Below are positions 31,545 to 41,608 of a stretch of 64,000 bases of DNA, in pieces. The notes beneath the pieces were generated by a model. That model had not been told where the DNA came from. It searched no databases and saw only the letters and a program-made list of their open reading frames with translations. Source of the DNA: Rhynchopus sp. YZ270_cl-10. Taxonomy: Eukaryota > Euglenozoa > Diplonemea > Diplonemida > Diplonemidae. A program made the position numbers and the translations under genes. The stretch spans positions 496,001 to 560,000 of the forward strand of contig OZ037835.1 in assembly GCA_964035575.1 (NCBI GenBank), read 5' to 3'. Each line of letters begins with the position of its first letter. Within the stretch, counting starts at the first letter, position 1.

Positions 31545-31590
31545 TGTGTATCTGTGTACCTGGTACAGGTACCCGGTACACAGATACACA
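31545..31590. repeat. 16-bp-stem perfect hairpin
   Basis: TGTGTATCTGTGTACC pairs perfectly with GGTACACAGATACACA around a 14-base spacer that is itself GGTACC-like. It is flanked on both sides by repeated aagtgcgaa motifs. Confidence 0.7.
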
Positions 31591-31724
31591 GACACAGTCA
31601 GCAAGCCAACATGGTAAAAGTGCGAAAAAAGTGCGAATAAGTGCGGAAAAGTGCGAATCACCCCCCCTTCAGCCACACCATACACGGTATCAATTATTCA
31701 ATTATTATTCAAAAAAAAGTTAGT

Positions 31725-31785
31725 CGGAATGACCCTAACCTCTCGTGCCTAGCCTTGATCGCATTCGTTATCGCGCAGTAAAAAA
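31725..31785 (-). repeat. 5'-truncated LINE 3' tail
   Basis: The minus strand reads gcgataacgaatgcgatcaa, then ggctaggcacgagaggttag. This matches the 3' end of the LINE at 34,110-34,190 (gcgataacgaatatgataag ... ctaagcacgagaggcttag). Confidence 0.6.
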
Positions 31786-31994
31786 AAACCCCCCTTGACT
31801 GAAAAAAAACGCCCCCAAACCGAAAAGATATATTAATGTACACACTCTGTTGCTTAGCGTTAGCAATAATGCCGGCTGGTGGGGTCAATATCTCGAAAAT
31901 TGGACAATTTTATGACCACTTAAATTTTGGGAAATATGAGCCCCGTCACTCTATCCTTCCTCGTAGCCAACGCTCTTGATAGATTAAAAAAATT

Positions 31995-32220
31995 GAAACC
32001 GCACTCCTACTTTTACTTTTTATGTTTTTCCCCCACCCCCGCAAACAATAAAGCAATAAAAACAATAAAGACAAAAAGGGAGAGGTTGTGGTGAAACGCA
32101 CACACCTCGACCTGTCGGTGAAATGTGGCTCTACTCCAACCCGCCCCGGATTAGAAAAATGGAAAAAGGAAGGGTGTTAAGTTTCCTCTTAGCATTCCAT
32201 GTCATCATAAAAGAAAAGAA
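31995..32220 (+). repeat. Dispersed repeat C, copy 1
   Basis: From gaaaccgcactcctactttt through gaggttgtggtgaaacgcac and gaaatgtggctctactccaa to gcattccatgtcatcataaa. Other copies: 62,398-62,635 (full), 51,133-51,270 (right half), and ~45,950-46,110 inverted (left half). Confidence 0.7.
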
Positions 32221-32243
32221 TATAAGATGATCCTAAGCCTCTT

Positions 32244-32436
32244 GTGCTAGTTTGCTAACTCTCCTCATGATATCGTAAATCTTAACGTACACTCTCAGTT
32301 GATTCCAAAACGGGGGAGGGTAAAAAAAAGCGCGAAAAGGTAAATTGGGGAAGAGGTTGAAAAGTTGGAACGCTTCTTCCACCCCCAGATCACACTCTCG
32401 TGCTAGTTTGCTAACTCTCCTCATATGATATCGTAA
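32244..32436. mobile_element. Repeat B insertion flanked by ~35-bp direct repeats
   Basis: gtgctagtttgctaactctc and following (32,244-32,278) is repeated at 32,400-32,436. Between them lies repeat B (32,279-32,399). The flanking copies differ by two bases (an extra AT). Either an unusually long target duplication or a tandem duplication with insertion. Confidence 0.6.
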
Positions 32437-32546
32437 AACTATTCGTGAACATTATTTGTCCTCATTTTGTTTGGACCTATATCCCCCCTTTTAGTCCGCC
32501 GTACACTTTCTTCCCCTCTCCCCTCCGCTCCCTTCACACCCTTTTT

Positions 32547-33941
32547 TCACTTGATATGCACACCATTGAGATAACTCACCAGCCACGCCGTCGCTGCAAC
32601 ACACATGGCACCCAAAGCGAGGTTCATCGGAAGGAAGCTGTGGTGGCTGAGTGCTGTGAAGCCGAAGTTTGCCATGGATAGGGCTCCTGCGATGCCGCTC
32701 ATAGCTGAGAAGAAAACGCCGCCTTCAGGACCCCAGACGTCTGGGTGTGAGCATAACGTTGGCATGATGCTAAAGACCATAAACCGTGATGCTGCTACTG
32801 CAACTAACATTCCGTAGTTGACTGCGTATACCTTCACGCAAGAACACACCATCAACATCACCGCAAGCCCGCAGTTGACCAACAACGACACTTTAAACCC
32901 TTTTCCCAACAACCACCCCACCAGTGGAGTGAGCACACCGGTTGCAGGCATGATGATGCTGAAGGCAGTATTCATATCGAGCGCCCTGTCGTCATTGTCG
33001 GTCAACCATTTCGCTTCGCTGGTGATGTTCGTCATATAAAAATATTTGCAAATAAAAAACGCACAAAACCACTGCAACAACGAAAAGAACTTCACAGAGC
33101 ACATCCTGGCAAGCACACCCTGGGTCTCCTCGTCGTCGTCCTCCGTTTTGTTGCGTTCTTTTGCGAGAGCGGCCTCTTCTTTCGCCGAGCGGAGGGGGTA
33201 CAGCAGCCTCCACGATGCGACCGACGCAATCAACGAGATCCCCGCATAACACAAAAACATTGTCCGCAACTTCACTCCAGCCTGCAAATACAACACCCGC
33301 ACCACATAATACCCTATACTCGACGCATCAGCCGAGCCCATTAGAGAACTGCACGCCAACCCCATATACGCTACCGGAAATAGATGCGCGGGAAGCGACA
33401 AAAACGGAAAACAAGCACAAATCCCCAAAGAAGCGACCATCATATACGCAACCAATGCGAGGTCTTGGTAATGCGAACTGCCGAGCCAAGGGGAGGCACC
33501 GTCCGTTGACAGTGCAAGAAGAATATATGCGAAGACCTTAAGAAACAGCGCTGTGGATGTGATGTACCGAGGGGGGAAACGATGCATAAGCGCAGACAGA
33601 GGGAGCGAGGCGACATTGAGGCCGACGTACGCGAGGGTGAACATCAAATCGAGGCGGCGCTGTTGGGCGTGGCAGCAGGACTCCGTTCGTCGATGTGTCG
33701 CATCACACAAAGCAACATCCTCATCACTGCACAACCACTCAAACTGCCCAGAACTATACAATGCCGGAAGAAGTGCCTGGTACCCCATAGCCTCCATCGA
33801 TAAAAACAACGAAAGAACAAGAGCCCCACACCATCGCACAATAGCAGACGTCTCCACGGTGCTCGGTGTAGGGGATGCATGCCCAGGAAGCAGCTGTTCT
33901 GTCTCCTGAGGCTGGGGGTGAGACCCATGCTGAACCTCCAT
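32547..33941 (-). CDS. MFS transporter, SLC43/FMP42-like
   Basis: 464 residues with about twelve predicted transmembrane helices. TM1 is ~34-56 (WCGALVLSLFLSMEAMGYQA) and TM2 ~100-117. A central charged cytoplasmic loop at ~255-278 is rich in Lys and Glu (AKERNKTEDDDEE). The second half begins at ~281 (VKFFSLLQWFCAFFICKYFY). The opening GYQALLPALYSSGQFEWLC with Cys-rich first loop, and the DLMFTLAYVGLNVASLP second helix, are characteristic of the SLC43/FMP42 branch (large neutral amino acid facilitators in animals). Substrate here is inferred from family only. The soluble N-terminal ~30 residues are Pro/Gln/Glu-rich. ATG at 33,941 is the first Met, just before the TM1 region. Membrane location (plasma or organelle) is unknown. 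Confidence 0.85.
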   Translation of the reverse strand: MEVQHGSHPQPQETEQLLPGHASPTPSTVETSAIVRWCGALVLSLFLSMEAMGYQALLPALYSSGQFEWLCSDEDVALCDATHRRTESCCHAQQRRLDLMFTLAYVGLNVASLPLSALMHRFPPRYITSTALFLKVFAYILLALSTDGASPWLGSSHYQDLALVAYMMVASLGICACFPFLSLPAHLFPVAYMGLACSSLMGSADASSIGYYVVRVLYLQAGVKLRTMFLCYAGISLIASVASWRLLYPLRSAKEEAALAKERNKTEDDDEETQGVLARMCSVKFFSLLQWFCAFFICKYFYMTNITSEAKWLTDNDDRALDMNTAFSIIMPATGVLTPLVGWLLGKGFKVSLLVNCGLAVMLMVCSCVKVYAVNYGMLVAVAASRFMVFSIMPTLCSHPDVWGPEGGVFFSAMSGIAGALSMANFGFTALSHHSFLPMNLALGAMCVAATAWLVSYLNGVHIK

Positions 33942-34109
33942 CTGAGGGGTGGTGTGTGTGGGGGACCTCAGGGATCTCAGGGGAGGGGGTGGTAGAGGGG
34001 GGGCCTATTGAGGGTTGAGGAATGATAGGGGGTTCCTAGCAGAGGGAATTTTGTATGGGAGAGTCTGTCGGAAAAACTATTTTCAGGTGTTGTCAAATTT
34101 TTGGGTTCA

Positions 34110-35338
34110 CAAAAAAAAAAAGAAAAGTTTATAAGATGATCCTAAGCCTCTCGTGCTTAGTCACCTTATCATATTCGTTATCGCACAGCTTCAGCTGCGC
34201 TGGCTTCTACAAGTTTGTTGTCAGGGATGATGTCATTTCCCCAGCCGGAGTTCGTAATTTTGGCACGTACGATGACGTGTTCGAGCATGTGCATAGTGTA
34301 GCGCGGGTACGTAAAAACTGGGCGACGGTCGTAGCCTATAAGTCCGGGTGCGCCAATGGACCGGAGGCCCCGTGAGGAGGAGATGGCGGATGCGGGAAAT
34401 GGGTTTTGGATCCCAAGAGCTTTGCACAGGCGGTGAAGCTTGTTGAGCAATGTGCGCAAGGCAGAGGCCCGTTCTCTAATGTTAGAGGTTGGCCGGAGAA
34501 CGTAGATCCTGTGGAAAATTTCCAAGTCAATGGCAAGTTCCACGCATGTCACAGGCAGGTTGGCGGTGCTCCATTTCAGGGAGGAGGCCCATTGGAGCAT
34601 TCGCTTCAGTTCGTGGCGCTTCTGCTTGCATCTCGGATCATCGTCCTTCCCAAAGAAAGGGGCGAGCTGCCGGTAGATGGCCTCCTGGTATGGGGGCGCA
34701 TCGAACACTTCAAAGTCCATACGCCATGGGTGGCGTGCAGGCGCTGTGGTCGTCCGCGAGGACAGGTGATCATCTACTGCGGTGGTGACGTCCAGCAGGT
34801 ATCTCTGCGTGTCAACGACGACTTGCTTGGGCGTGTTCGTGGGAGCTATGCCATGCATAGCCAGGCAACTCGGGGTGTTCGGGCCGATCCTGTCGAGGAG
34901 AGGGCGGTGCGCTTCCTTCACGTTAGCAGACACAGTGTGCGGGCAAGTCCACAGCAGGTGCTTCGCCAGCCCGGAGGTTGGTGTGAGGCATAAGGGGCAC
35001 TGATTCACTTCGAGGTGTATGCCACCTCTCTTTGTTGACTCGTATAGGCACAGCACCGTAGGGTGCGCGTAGAGTATCCCATCGCAGATGATGCGGCGGA
35101 GGCGGTAAGCTAGCAGGGGGTGGGACCACTGCAATTGGTCGTGCAGGTACGTGGTGTCGGCGAGGTTGACGCCGTGTTGAGCGCCGTCGTAAGTCGGTCT
35201 GTCCAAGGCAAGATCTGTGAACTTCTGTCGTCGGACGATTTCGCGAATGGCGTGGTGTCGTTCACCTGGCGCGAGAAGACCTAGGGCGTAAAAAAGATCG
35301 TAAATTCGAAAATTCGAAAATTCTCCGCGGCAATGCAC
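34110..35338 (-). mobile_element. LINE (non-LTR retrotransposon) 3' part
   Basis: An open frame of about 386 codons ends at 34,178. It contains the zinc-knuckle-like CPLCLTPTSGLAKHLLWTCP block found C-terminal to the reverse transcriptase/RNase H region of LINEs, then an Arg/His-rich helical region. The reverse transcriptase YADD region itself is not present, so the copy is 5'-truncated. The stop lies in GCGATAACGA, and the short 3' UTR has a CTAAGC...GCTTAG hairpin and ends near ATCTTATAAAC. The same 3' end recurs at 31,725, 32,225, 27,405 and 60,808. The first Met of the frame is not a real start. Confidence 0.75.
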
Positions 35339-36040
35339 CCATGCTGTGAGTCAGTCACTGTCAGTGTGACCCCGGGTCGTCTGCAGAGCAAAGCTTGAGA
35401 AGGTAACACGTCACTGGAAATCATGAATGATCGACAACCATGTTCGCTGGGCCTCAGCCACGAACCATCCCTGCAGCGCGTCTGAGCGACCTGGTGTGTT
35501 TCGTGTGGGGTAGGGAGGGGGCTATGGGAAGAATAGAGGAAATGAAAAATTGAAAAGGGTGGGGGTGGTGTGGTATCTTTGTTGGTTGAAGAAGGAACAC
35601 TGACAAAACAGAGAGTACCTGAAAATATTACACAACTTGAAAAGGCTAAAACCGGAACAAATAGAAGAGAATCGCAACAGAAAAGCTTTGGAGAGGATGC
35701 TTGCGTTGGTTGACTCAAGAATACCTAGAAAGGCTGATATTTTAACAGTTACCCTGATGAGCAGGCTGATGACTCAGATGAGAGGGTGTGGTATAAATTG
35801 AGTAAGATATTCTTTTCAATCGAAAGATGGAGTTTTCCACCAGCGTTGTCTCCTCTTTTTTTGTCTTTATTTTTTGTTTTTTTGCAACTGAACAAGGTAT
35901 AAATTGAAAATAAAGACAGCGCAAGAAGAGGCCACACTCTGGGGCACGGGAGACCCACCTGAGCGAGTTGCGCAGCTGAGTGAAGCAGCTGTCACAGCGG
36001 AGCTGCTCTACGTTCCTTGCCGAGCTTCTCCTGTCGCTCT
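35339..36040. other. Intergenic
   Basis: No gene recognised. Pyrimidine-rich on the minus strand around 35,520-35,620. It could include upstream LINE or leader sequence, but nothing definite. Confidence 0.35.
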
Positions 36041-37219
36041 TTACGAAACACTGCACCTAGGCAAGGCTGCTTGCGTCTTGCCTCTGCCACGTGTCGGAGG
36101 TGCGTCAACCACACACTTCTTCAGCTCGCCTTCACGCACTCGACTGGACACAGCACTGCTGCAGCCGGCAAGGTGGATGATCCTCAACGAAGTGTAGTTG
36201 CCATCAGGTACATCACCCATGTGCGTAACATTGCGGAGTGGTGATAGGTCTAGTTCTGTGAGGCTGCTGCAATCGGAAAGAAAATATTTTCCAATGTGTG
36301 TAACATTGCTGAGTGGTGATAAGTCCACTGCTGTGAGGCTTCCGCAGTGGTAAAGAAAGTGTGTACTAATGTGTGCAACATTGCTGAGTGGTGATAAGTC
36401 CACTGATGTGAGTCTGCTGCAGCCGGCAAGAAAGCATTTACTAATGCGTGTAACATTGCGAAGTGGTGATAAGTCCACTGATGTGAGGCTGCCGCAGTGG
36501 TAAAGAAAGTTTGGACTAATGTGAGTAACATTGCGAAGTGGTGATAAGTCCACTGCTGTGAGTCTCCTGCAGTAATGAAGAAAGCTTGCACCAACGTCTG
36601 TAACATTGCGAAGTGGTGATAAGTCCACTACTTTTAGGCTGCTGCAGCAGGCAAGAAACCGGTCATCAATGCGAGTAACATTGCGAAGTGGAGATAAGTC
36701 CACTGCTGTGAGGCTGCTGCAGCCGGCAAGAAAGCTGGTACCTATCCGTGTGAGACGTGCCAACCCAGACAGGTCGATGCTTATCAACGATGTGCACCCG
36801 TGAAGAAAATCGTCGGCAATTTCCGTCACACAGGACACAGCACTCAGATCAAGTCTCGTTATGGATGAACGCGACAAGAATCCTTTCGGAATGACAGTCG
36901 CAACCTCCGCCTGCAGAAGCAAACACGCCACCTCAGCAGCCTCCACAGTATCCAGCCTCTCTGCTGTGATGTCCTCACCCAACGCATAAAGTGCTGCTCT
37001 GGCCTCGAACTTCATAGTTTTCGTCAGGATGATTGTGTCTCCAGCACTCAGCTGCGTGATGTCGTCTCCTTCGTCCTTCCCTCCGAAGCCCATGTGGAAG
37101 CTGTCCTCAGCCAACCCCACTGCAGACGCCACCTTCTGCCGCATCGTCTCCGTTGTGTCATCCACACCCACCTCCATCACATACGAGTTGTCTGCGAAGT
37201 CCTTGATAACTACTTCCAT
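36041..37219 (-). CDS. Ubiquitin-like/LRR protein 1 (BspA-type repeats)
   Basis: 392 residues. Residues 1-66 (MEVVIKDFADNSYVMEVGVD ... QLSAGDTIILT) have the length and strand pattern of a ubiquitin-like beta-grasp domain (the GGKDEGDDITQL segment sits where ubiquitin has its RLIFAGKQLEDG loop). A helical linker (~67-115) is followed by ten 25-residue leucine-rich units of the BspA/LRR_5 kind (C-S-S-L-T-x-V-D-L-S-P-L-x-N-V-T-x-I-x-x-x-F-L-x-x). No signal peptide or TM is seen, so it is probably cytosolic, a recognition scaffold. The start at 37,219 is supported by the conserved leader agaatagaagaca just upstream in all three paralogues. Units 1-6 keep the same order as in paralogue 2, so the latter expanded after duplication. 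The C-terminal tail after the last repeat is basic. Confidence 0.9.
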   Translation of the reverse strand: MEVVIKDFADNSYVMEVGVDDTTETMRQKVASAVGLAEDSFHMGFGGKDEGDDITQLSAGDTIILTKTMKFEARAALYALGEDITAERLDTVEAAEVACLLLQAEVATVIPKGFLSRSSITRLDLSAVSCVTEIADDFLHGCTSLISIDLSGLARLTRIGTSFLAGCSSLTAVDLSPLRNVTRIDDRFLACCSSLKVVDLSPLRNVTDVGASFLHYCRRLTAVDLSPLRNVTHISPNFLYHCGSLTSVDLSPLRNVTRISKCFLAGCSRLTSVDLSPLSNVAHISTHFLYHCGSLTAVDLSPLSNVTHIGKYFLSDCSSLTELDLSPLRNVTHMGDVPDGNYTSLRIIHLAGCSSAVSSRVREGELKKCVVDAPPTRGRGKTQAALPRCSVS

Positions 37220-38225
37220 TGTGTCTTCTATTCTTTGTGTTGCTCTGTTGTGTTGTGGGGTTGTGGGAGTTGGGGCTGAAGGGGGTGAACATGGTGAAAG
37301 AATGCCATTTATAGTTAGTTGGAGGTTATCCCTGTTGAAAACCACATTGTTTTGTTCTTCCTTTTTGCTTCCAACATTTTTATTCATTTGCTTTTCTTGT
37401 TCGTGAGGGCAAAGAACCACCTGTGTGCTGCCCCTTTTCACCCACAAACCGCCTCATAAAAACGTTTTGGGGGTGGTTCTGGGCACCTTCCGGCACATTT
37501 GCGACCTAAAAGCGGAAATACGGTCTGGGGGATTGACATCGACTCAAATGCTAAACACACCAAACCGCACTCCCTTTGGCAGATTCTACAAAATTGTTGG
37601 AGCTTTTTATGAAACAAAAACACGTCTTTTGCCCCCACCCCACCCCGCTCATCCCACCCCTCTCACAACGGTAAGTACTACGGTGTCAATAGCTATCTTC
37701 ACCCACACAGGAAAACGGGAAACGAAACAGGGAGGGTTAGTTGTACGCTTCCACCCAGTAAAACCACAGTCAATTCACTCCGTCGTGCACCTCGTGTTAC
37801 CCCTTTGCTGTGGGGTTGGACACTACATACAGCCCGTAGACCTGTCTGTGGTCTGTGTGCACCATGGTGTCGTAATAATCAAGCCTCGTTGTATTAGTGT
37901 GGATGTCGTTCCGACACGAAATGGATCACACGTGTACTGGAGAAGGCGGAGCTGCGCAGTATCTTGAGCGAACGCACGTGCACTCCGAGATCGTTTTACA
38001 CGTTTGCACGGTGTTTGGTTCGCTGGTATGGCAGAGTTACACAACAATAAACTGTGTTTTCTGAGTGCCTCACTGACTCTCATTCAGACACTGTCTTCTA
38101 AGACTCACAGCCTGGTCAGATGCCTCCTCGACCAAATGGGCGGCGATATTCGAAGGCACACCTGAGCGAGTTGTTTAGATGAGTGAAGCAGCTGACGTTC
38201 CTTGCCTAGCTTCTTCTGTCGCTCT
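37220..38225. other. Intergenic, LRR1 to LRR2
   Basis: The first ~80 bases are the conserved LRR-gene leader. No other gene seen; 37,895-37,930 faintly resembles the A-tailed element (cgttgtattagtgtggatgt). The end (38,155-38,225) is homologous to the 3' flank of LRR1. Confidence 0.4.
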
Positions 38226-39824
38226 TTACGAAACACTGCAGCAAGGCAAGGCTGTCTGGCGTACATACTCCTTCAGCTCGCCTTCACGCACTCGACTGGA
38301 CACAGCACTGCTGCAGCCGGCAAGGTGGATGCTCCTCAACGAAGTGTAGTTGCCAGCAGGTACATCACCCATGTGCGTAACATTGCGGAGTGGTGATAGG
38401 TCTAGTTCTGTGAGGCTGCTGCAGTTGGTAAGAAAATATTTGCCAATGTGTGTAACATTGTTAAGTGGTGATAAGTCCACTGCTGTGAGGCTGCTGCAAC
38501 GGTCAAGAAAGTGTGTACTAATGTGTGCAACATTGCGGAGTGGTGATAAGTCCACTGTTGTGAGGCTGCTGCAGTTGGAAAGAAAGCCCCCGCTGATGTG
38601 TGTAACATTGCTGAGTGGAGATAAGTCCACTGCTGTGAGGCTGCTGCAACCATCAAGAAGGCTTGTAGTCATGTGTGTAACCTTGCGAAGTGGTGATAAA
38701 TCTACTGCTGTGAGATTGGTGCAGTTGTAAAGCAAGTTTGGGGTAATGTGAGTAACGTTGCGAAGTGGTGATAAGTCTGCTGATGTGAGGCTGCTGCAGT
38801 CGGCAAGAAAACAGTCACTAATATATGTAACATTGCTGAGTGGTGATAATTCCACTGATGTGAGGCTGCTGCAGTTTGCAAGAAAGCCCCCGCTGATGTG
38901 TGTAACATTGCTGAGTGGAGATAAGTCCACTGCTGTGAGGCTGCTGCAGTTGTAAAGAAAGTTTGTACTAATGCGAGTAACATTGCTGAGTGATGATAAG
39001 TCTGCTGATGTGAGGCTGCTGCAGTTTGCAAGAAAGCTCCCGCTAATGTGTGTAACATTGCTGAGTGGTGATAAGTCCACTGATGTGAGGCTGCCGCAGT
39101 GGTAAAGAAAGTTTGGACTAATGTGAGTAACATTGCGAAGTGGTGATAAGTCCACTGCTGTGAGTCTCCTGCAGTAATGAAGAAAGCTTGTACCAACGTC
39201 TGTAACATTGCGGAGCGGTGATAAGTCTATCTCTATGAGGCTTCTGCACTGCGCAAGAAAATGGTCATCAATGCGAGTAACATTGCGAAGTGGTGATAAG
39301 TCCACTGTTGTGAGGCTGCTGCAGTCGGCAAGAAAGCTGGCACCCACCCGCGTGAGACGTGTCAACCCAGACAGGTCGATGCTTGTCAACGATGTGCACT
39401 GGTGAAGAAAATCGTCGGCAATTTCCGTCACACACGACACATCACTCAGATCAAGTCTCGTTATCGATGAACGCGACAAGAATCGTTTCGGAATGACAGT
39501 CGCAACCTCCGCCTGCAGAAGCAAACACGCAACCTCAGGATTCTCCACAGTCGCCAGCCTCTCTGCTCTGATGTCCCTCACACCCAACGCATGAAGTGCT
39601 GCTCTGGCCTCGAACTTCTTAGTTTTCGTCAGGATGATTTTGTCTCCAGCACTCAGCTGCGTGATGTCGTCTCCTTCCTCCTTCCCTCCGAAGCCCATGT
39701 GGAAGCTCTTTTTAGCCAACCCCACTGCAGACGCCACCTTCTGCCGCATCGTCTCCGTTGTGTCATCCACACCCACCTCCATCACATATGAGTTGTCCGC
39801 GAAGTCCTTGATAACTACTTCCAT
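38226..39824 (-). CDS. Ubiquitin-like/LRR protein 2 (expanded repeats)
   Basis: 532 residues with the same architecture as paralogue 1: beta-grasp residues 1-66, linker, then seventeen 25-residue LRR units encoded by 75-bp DNA repeats. Several units are nearly identical (CSSLTSVDLSPLSNVTHISG and GGFLANCSSL blocks recur), which shows recent internal duplication. Hydrophobic positions and the Asn/Thr-Val-Thr turn are preserved throughout, so the array looks functional. ATG at 39,824 follows the conserved leader (agaatagaagacaaaATG). About 430 bp upstream lies a 330-bp (CCCCGA)n array that could influence transcription. The partner is unknown; binding or recognition is inferred from the fold. 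Confidence 0.9.
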   Translation of the reverse strand: MEVVIKDFADNSYVMEVGVDDTTETMRQKVASAVGLAKKSFHMGFGGKEEGDDITQLSAGDKIILTKTKKFEARAALHALGVRDIRAERLATVENPEVACLLLQAEVATVIPKRFLSRSSITRLDLSDVSCVTEIADDFLHQCTSLTSIDLSGLTRLTRVGASFLADCSSLTTVDLSPLRNVTRIDDHFLAQCRSLIEIDLSPLRNVTDVGTSFLHYCRRLTAVDLSPLRNVTHISPNFLYHCGSLTSVDLSPLSNVTHISGSFLANCSSLTSADLSSLSNVTRISTNFLYNCSSLTAVDLSPLSNVTHISGGFLANCSSLTSVELSPLSNVTYISDCFLADCSSLTSADLSPLRNVTHITPNLLYNCTNLTAVDLSPLRKVTHMTTSLLDGCSSLTAVDLSPLSNVTHISGGFLSNCSSLTTVDLSPLRNVAHISTHFLDRCSSLTAVDLSPLNNVTHIGKYFLTNCSSLTELDLSPLRNVTHMGDVPAGNYTSLRSIHLAGCSSAVSSRVREGELKEYVRQTALPCCSVS

Positions 39825-40255
39825 TTTGTCTTCTATTCTTTGTGTTGCTCTGTTGTGTGGTGGGGTTGTGGGAGTTGTGGGAAGGTAGTAGTTGTGTTAT
39901 TGTGAGGCACCTTGAGGTCAGCGAGGGTAGCGTGCCAGGGTCACGTCTGATATCGAACGGTGAGGAGTCTGAGGTGATGACAGCCCCGCCGGACAGCAGC
40001 GAGGTACTTATAGAGAATGCTTGGGTGTGTTGACCTCGTGAGGGTGTGTGCACACTGTGGAAGCAAGGATACGTGCCTTCAGGAAGCTCCCAACCGTCTC
40101 GTCGGTCGTGTGGCGAGGTAATTGGATGGAGGTCATTGCATCGCGCTTCGATGCACAGCAAGAGAGAAAAAAGTGCTTGTGGTAAAAATGGGAATGCTTG
40201 TGTGGTGGGAAGGGGGTGGGTGGGGGCAAGGGTGTAAATAAGCCGACTCCCGACT

Positions 40256-40587
<332 letters not shown>

Positions 40588-40838
40588 ATTTCCCAAGGTT
40601 ACCGCATCATGGAAACAAGGAGATCCAAAAAAATCCTGTTCGAGCACTTTTGACCCTCTCCAGAGGGTGCATAGTGCATACACCCCCTTCTTAACAACTG
40701 TAAATAACCGACTCCCGACTCCCGGACCCCCAGACCTTATTTACACCCTTGGGTGGGGGGTGGTAAGAATCGTTGCAGTTTTTTTTTTCCTTTAAAAAAA
40801 AAAACGCTCTCTTTTTTTAAAATTTGTTTTTTTTTGTT

Positions 40839-40959
40839 GAGACACACCAAAGATGTCGGTTCTGTGGAATCACTGAACCACCCATATCCTGTATCACATC
40901 GTTGATTTCTTCTTTCACTGCGTTGACTGAAGGAGAGTTCGCGAAACATTGCCACCAGT
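40839..40959 (+). other. Zinc-finger-like coding scrap / hairpin segment, copy 3
   Basis: Very close to copy 1 at 14,096 over ~110 bp (HQRCRFCGITEPPISCITSL), and interrupted at its right end by the MITE at 40,960. Confidence 0.5.
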
Positions 40960-41206
40960 GGGGTGATCAGAGGTACTTTTTTGCAGCTCGAGTCACAAAG
41001 AATCATAAAAAATCACAAAATCTGGAATGCGAATCACAAAAAATCACAAAAAATCACAAAAAATCACGTACGCTCACCAAAAACCCAAACAAAATCATAA
41101 TTCCGTTTTTCTAAGCATTTGTAAGCATTTGTAACCGTTTGTAACCGTTGTGATTTTTTGTGATTTTTCTTGACTCGAGCTGCAAAAAAGTACCTCTGAT
41201 CACCCC
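40960..41206. mobile_element. 247-bp MITE, 36-bp TIRs, AGT target duplication
   Basis: The ends GGGGTGATCAGAGGTACTTT (left) and AAAGTACCTCTGATCACCCC (right) are perfect inverted repeats that continue for 36 bp through the gcagctcgagtca segment. AGT flanks both sides (40,957-40,959 and 41,207-41,209). The interior is aatcacaaaa/ttgtgatttt repeats with no ORF. A 3-bp duplication with G-rich TIRs would suit PIF/Harbinger- or CACTA-like families; not decided. Confidence 0.8.
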
Positions 41207-41288
41207 AGTCACCAGGATTAAAAAAATGAAAAGCAGAAAGTTTTAAAAGGAGAAAAACAGCAAAAAAAAACGTTGTGTGAAAAAGCTT

Positions 41289-41347
41289 TTTTTTTTTTTG
41301 AAAACTTGGTTGTATTAGTGTAGCCACCCTAGAGTGTGCTCCACTAT
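41289..41347 (-). repeat. A-tailed 3'-end element, copy 4
   Basis: Same subtype as 23,298 (gtggagcacactctagggtg). Lies head-to-tail 14 bp from copy 5. Confidence 0.65.
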
Positions 41348-41360
41348 GTATTATTACTAT

Positions 41361-41418
41361 TTTTTTTTTTGAAAACTTGGTTGTATTAGTGTAGACACCC
41401 GAGGATGAACTCCACTAT
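41361..41418 (-). repeat. A-tailed 3'-end element, copy 5
   Basis: The other subtype (gtggagttcatcctcgggtg). Positioned ~190 bp downstream of the reductase stop on the same strand, so it may lie in that gene's 3' UTR. Confidence 0.65.
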
Positions 41419-41608
41419 AATTTTTTTTTTTTGAACAAAAAAATTTAAAAAAAAATGAGTTTTATTTTTTTTATACACAAAATGCTAATTTCTACATCCA
41501 AGGAGAGAGCGCAAAAGGCACACGCAATGCAGGTTTCTCACAAGATGGAACGCTGATGGGATAAAAAAAAAAAATGGAAGTTTTATTTTTTCTTTTTTTT
41601 TGAAAATA

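Larger units (their letters stand above)
29042..31994. other. Intergenic, repeats only
   Basis: No supported gene. Holds an A-tailed element (29,862), a GGAGGA-rich tract (30,335-30,385), an inverted copy of the 13.7 kb motif (30,962-31,040), clustered aagtgcgaa motifs around a hairpin (31,440-31,660) and a LINE tail (31,725). The segment gtggggtcaatatctcgaaa (31,879-31,950) recurs at ~43,182-43,252. Confidence 0.5.

Noticed and set aside
35281-35718. Minus-strand ORF overlapping the LINE start
   Set aside because: Different frame from the LINE protein, pyrimidine-driven composition, no domain.
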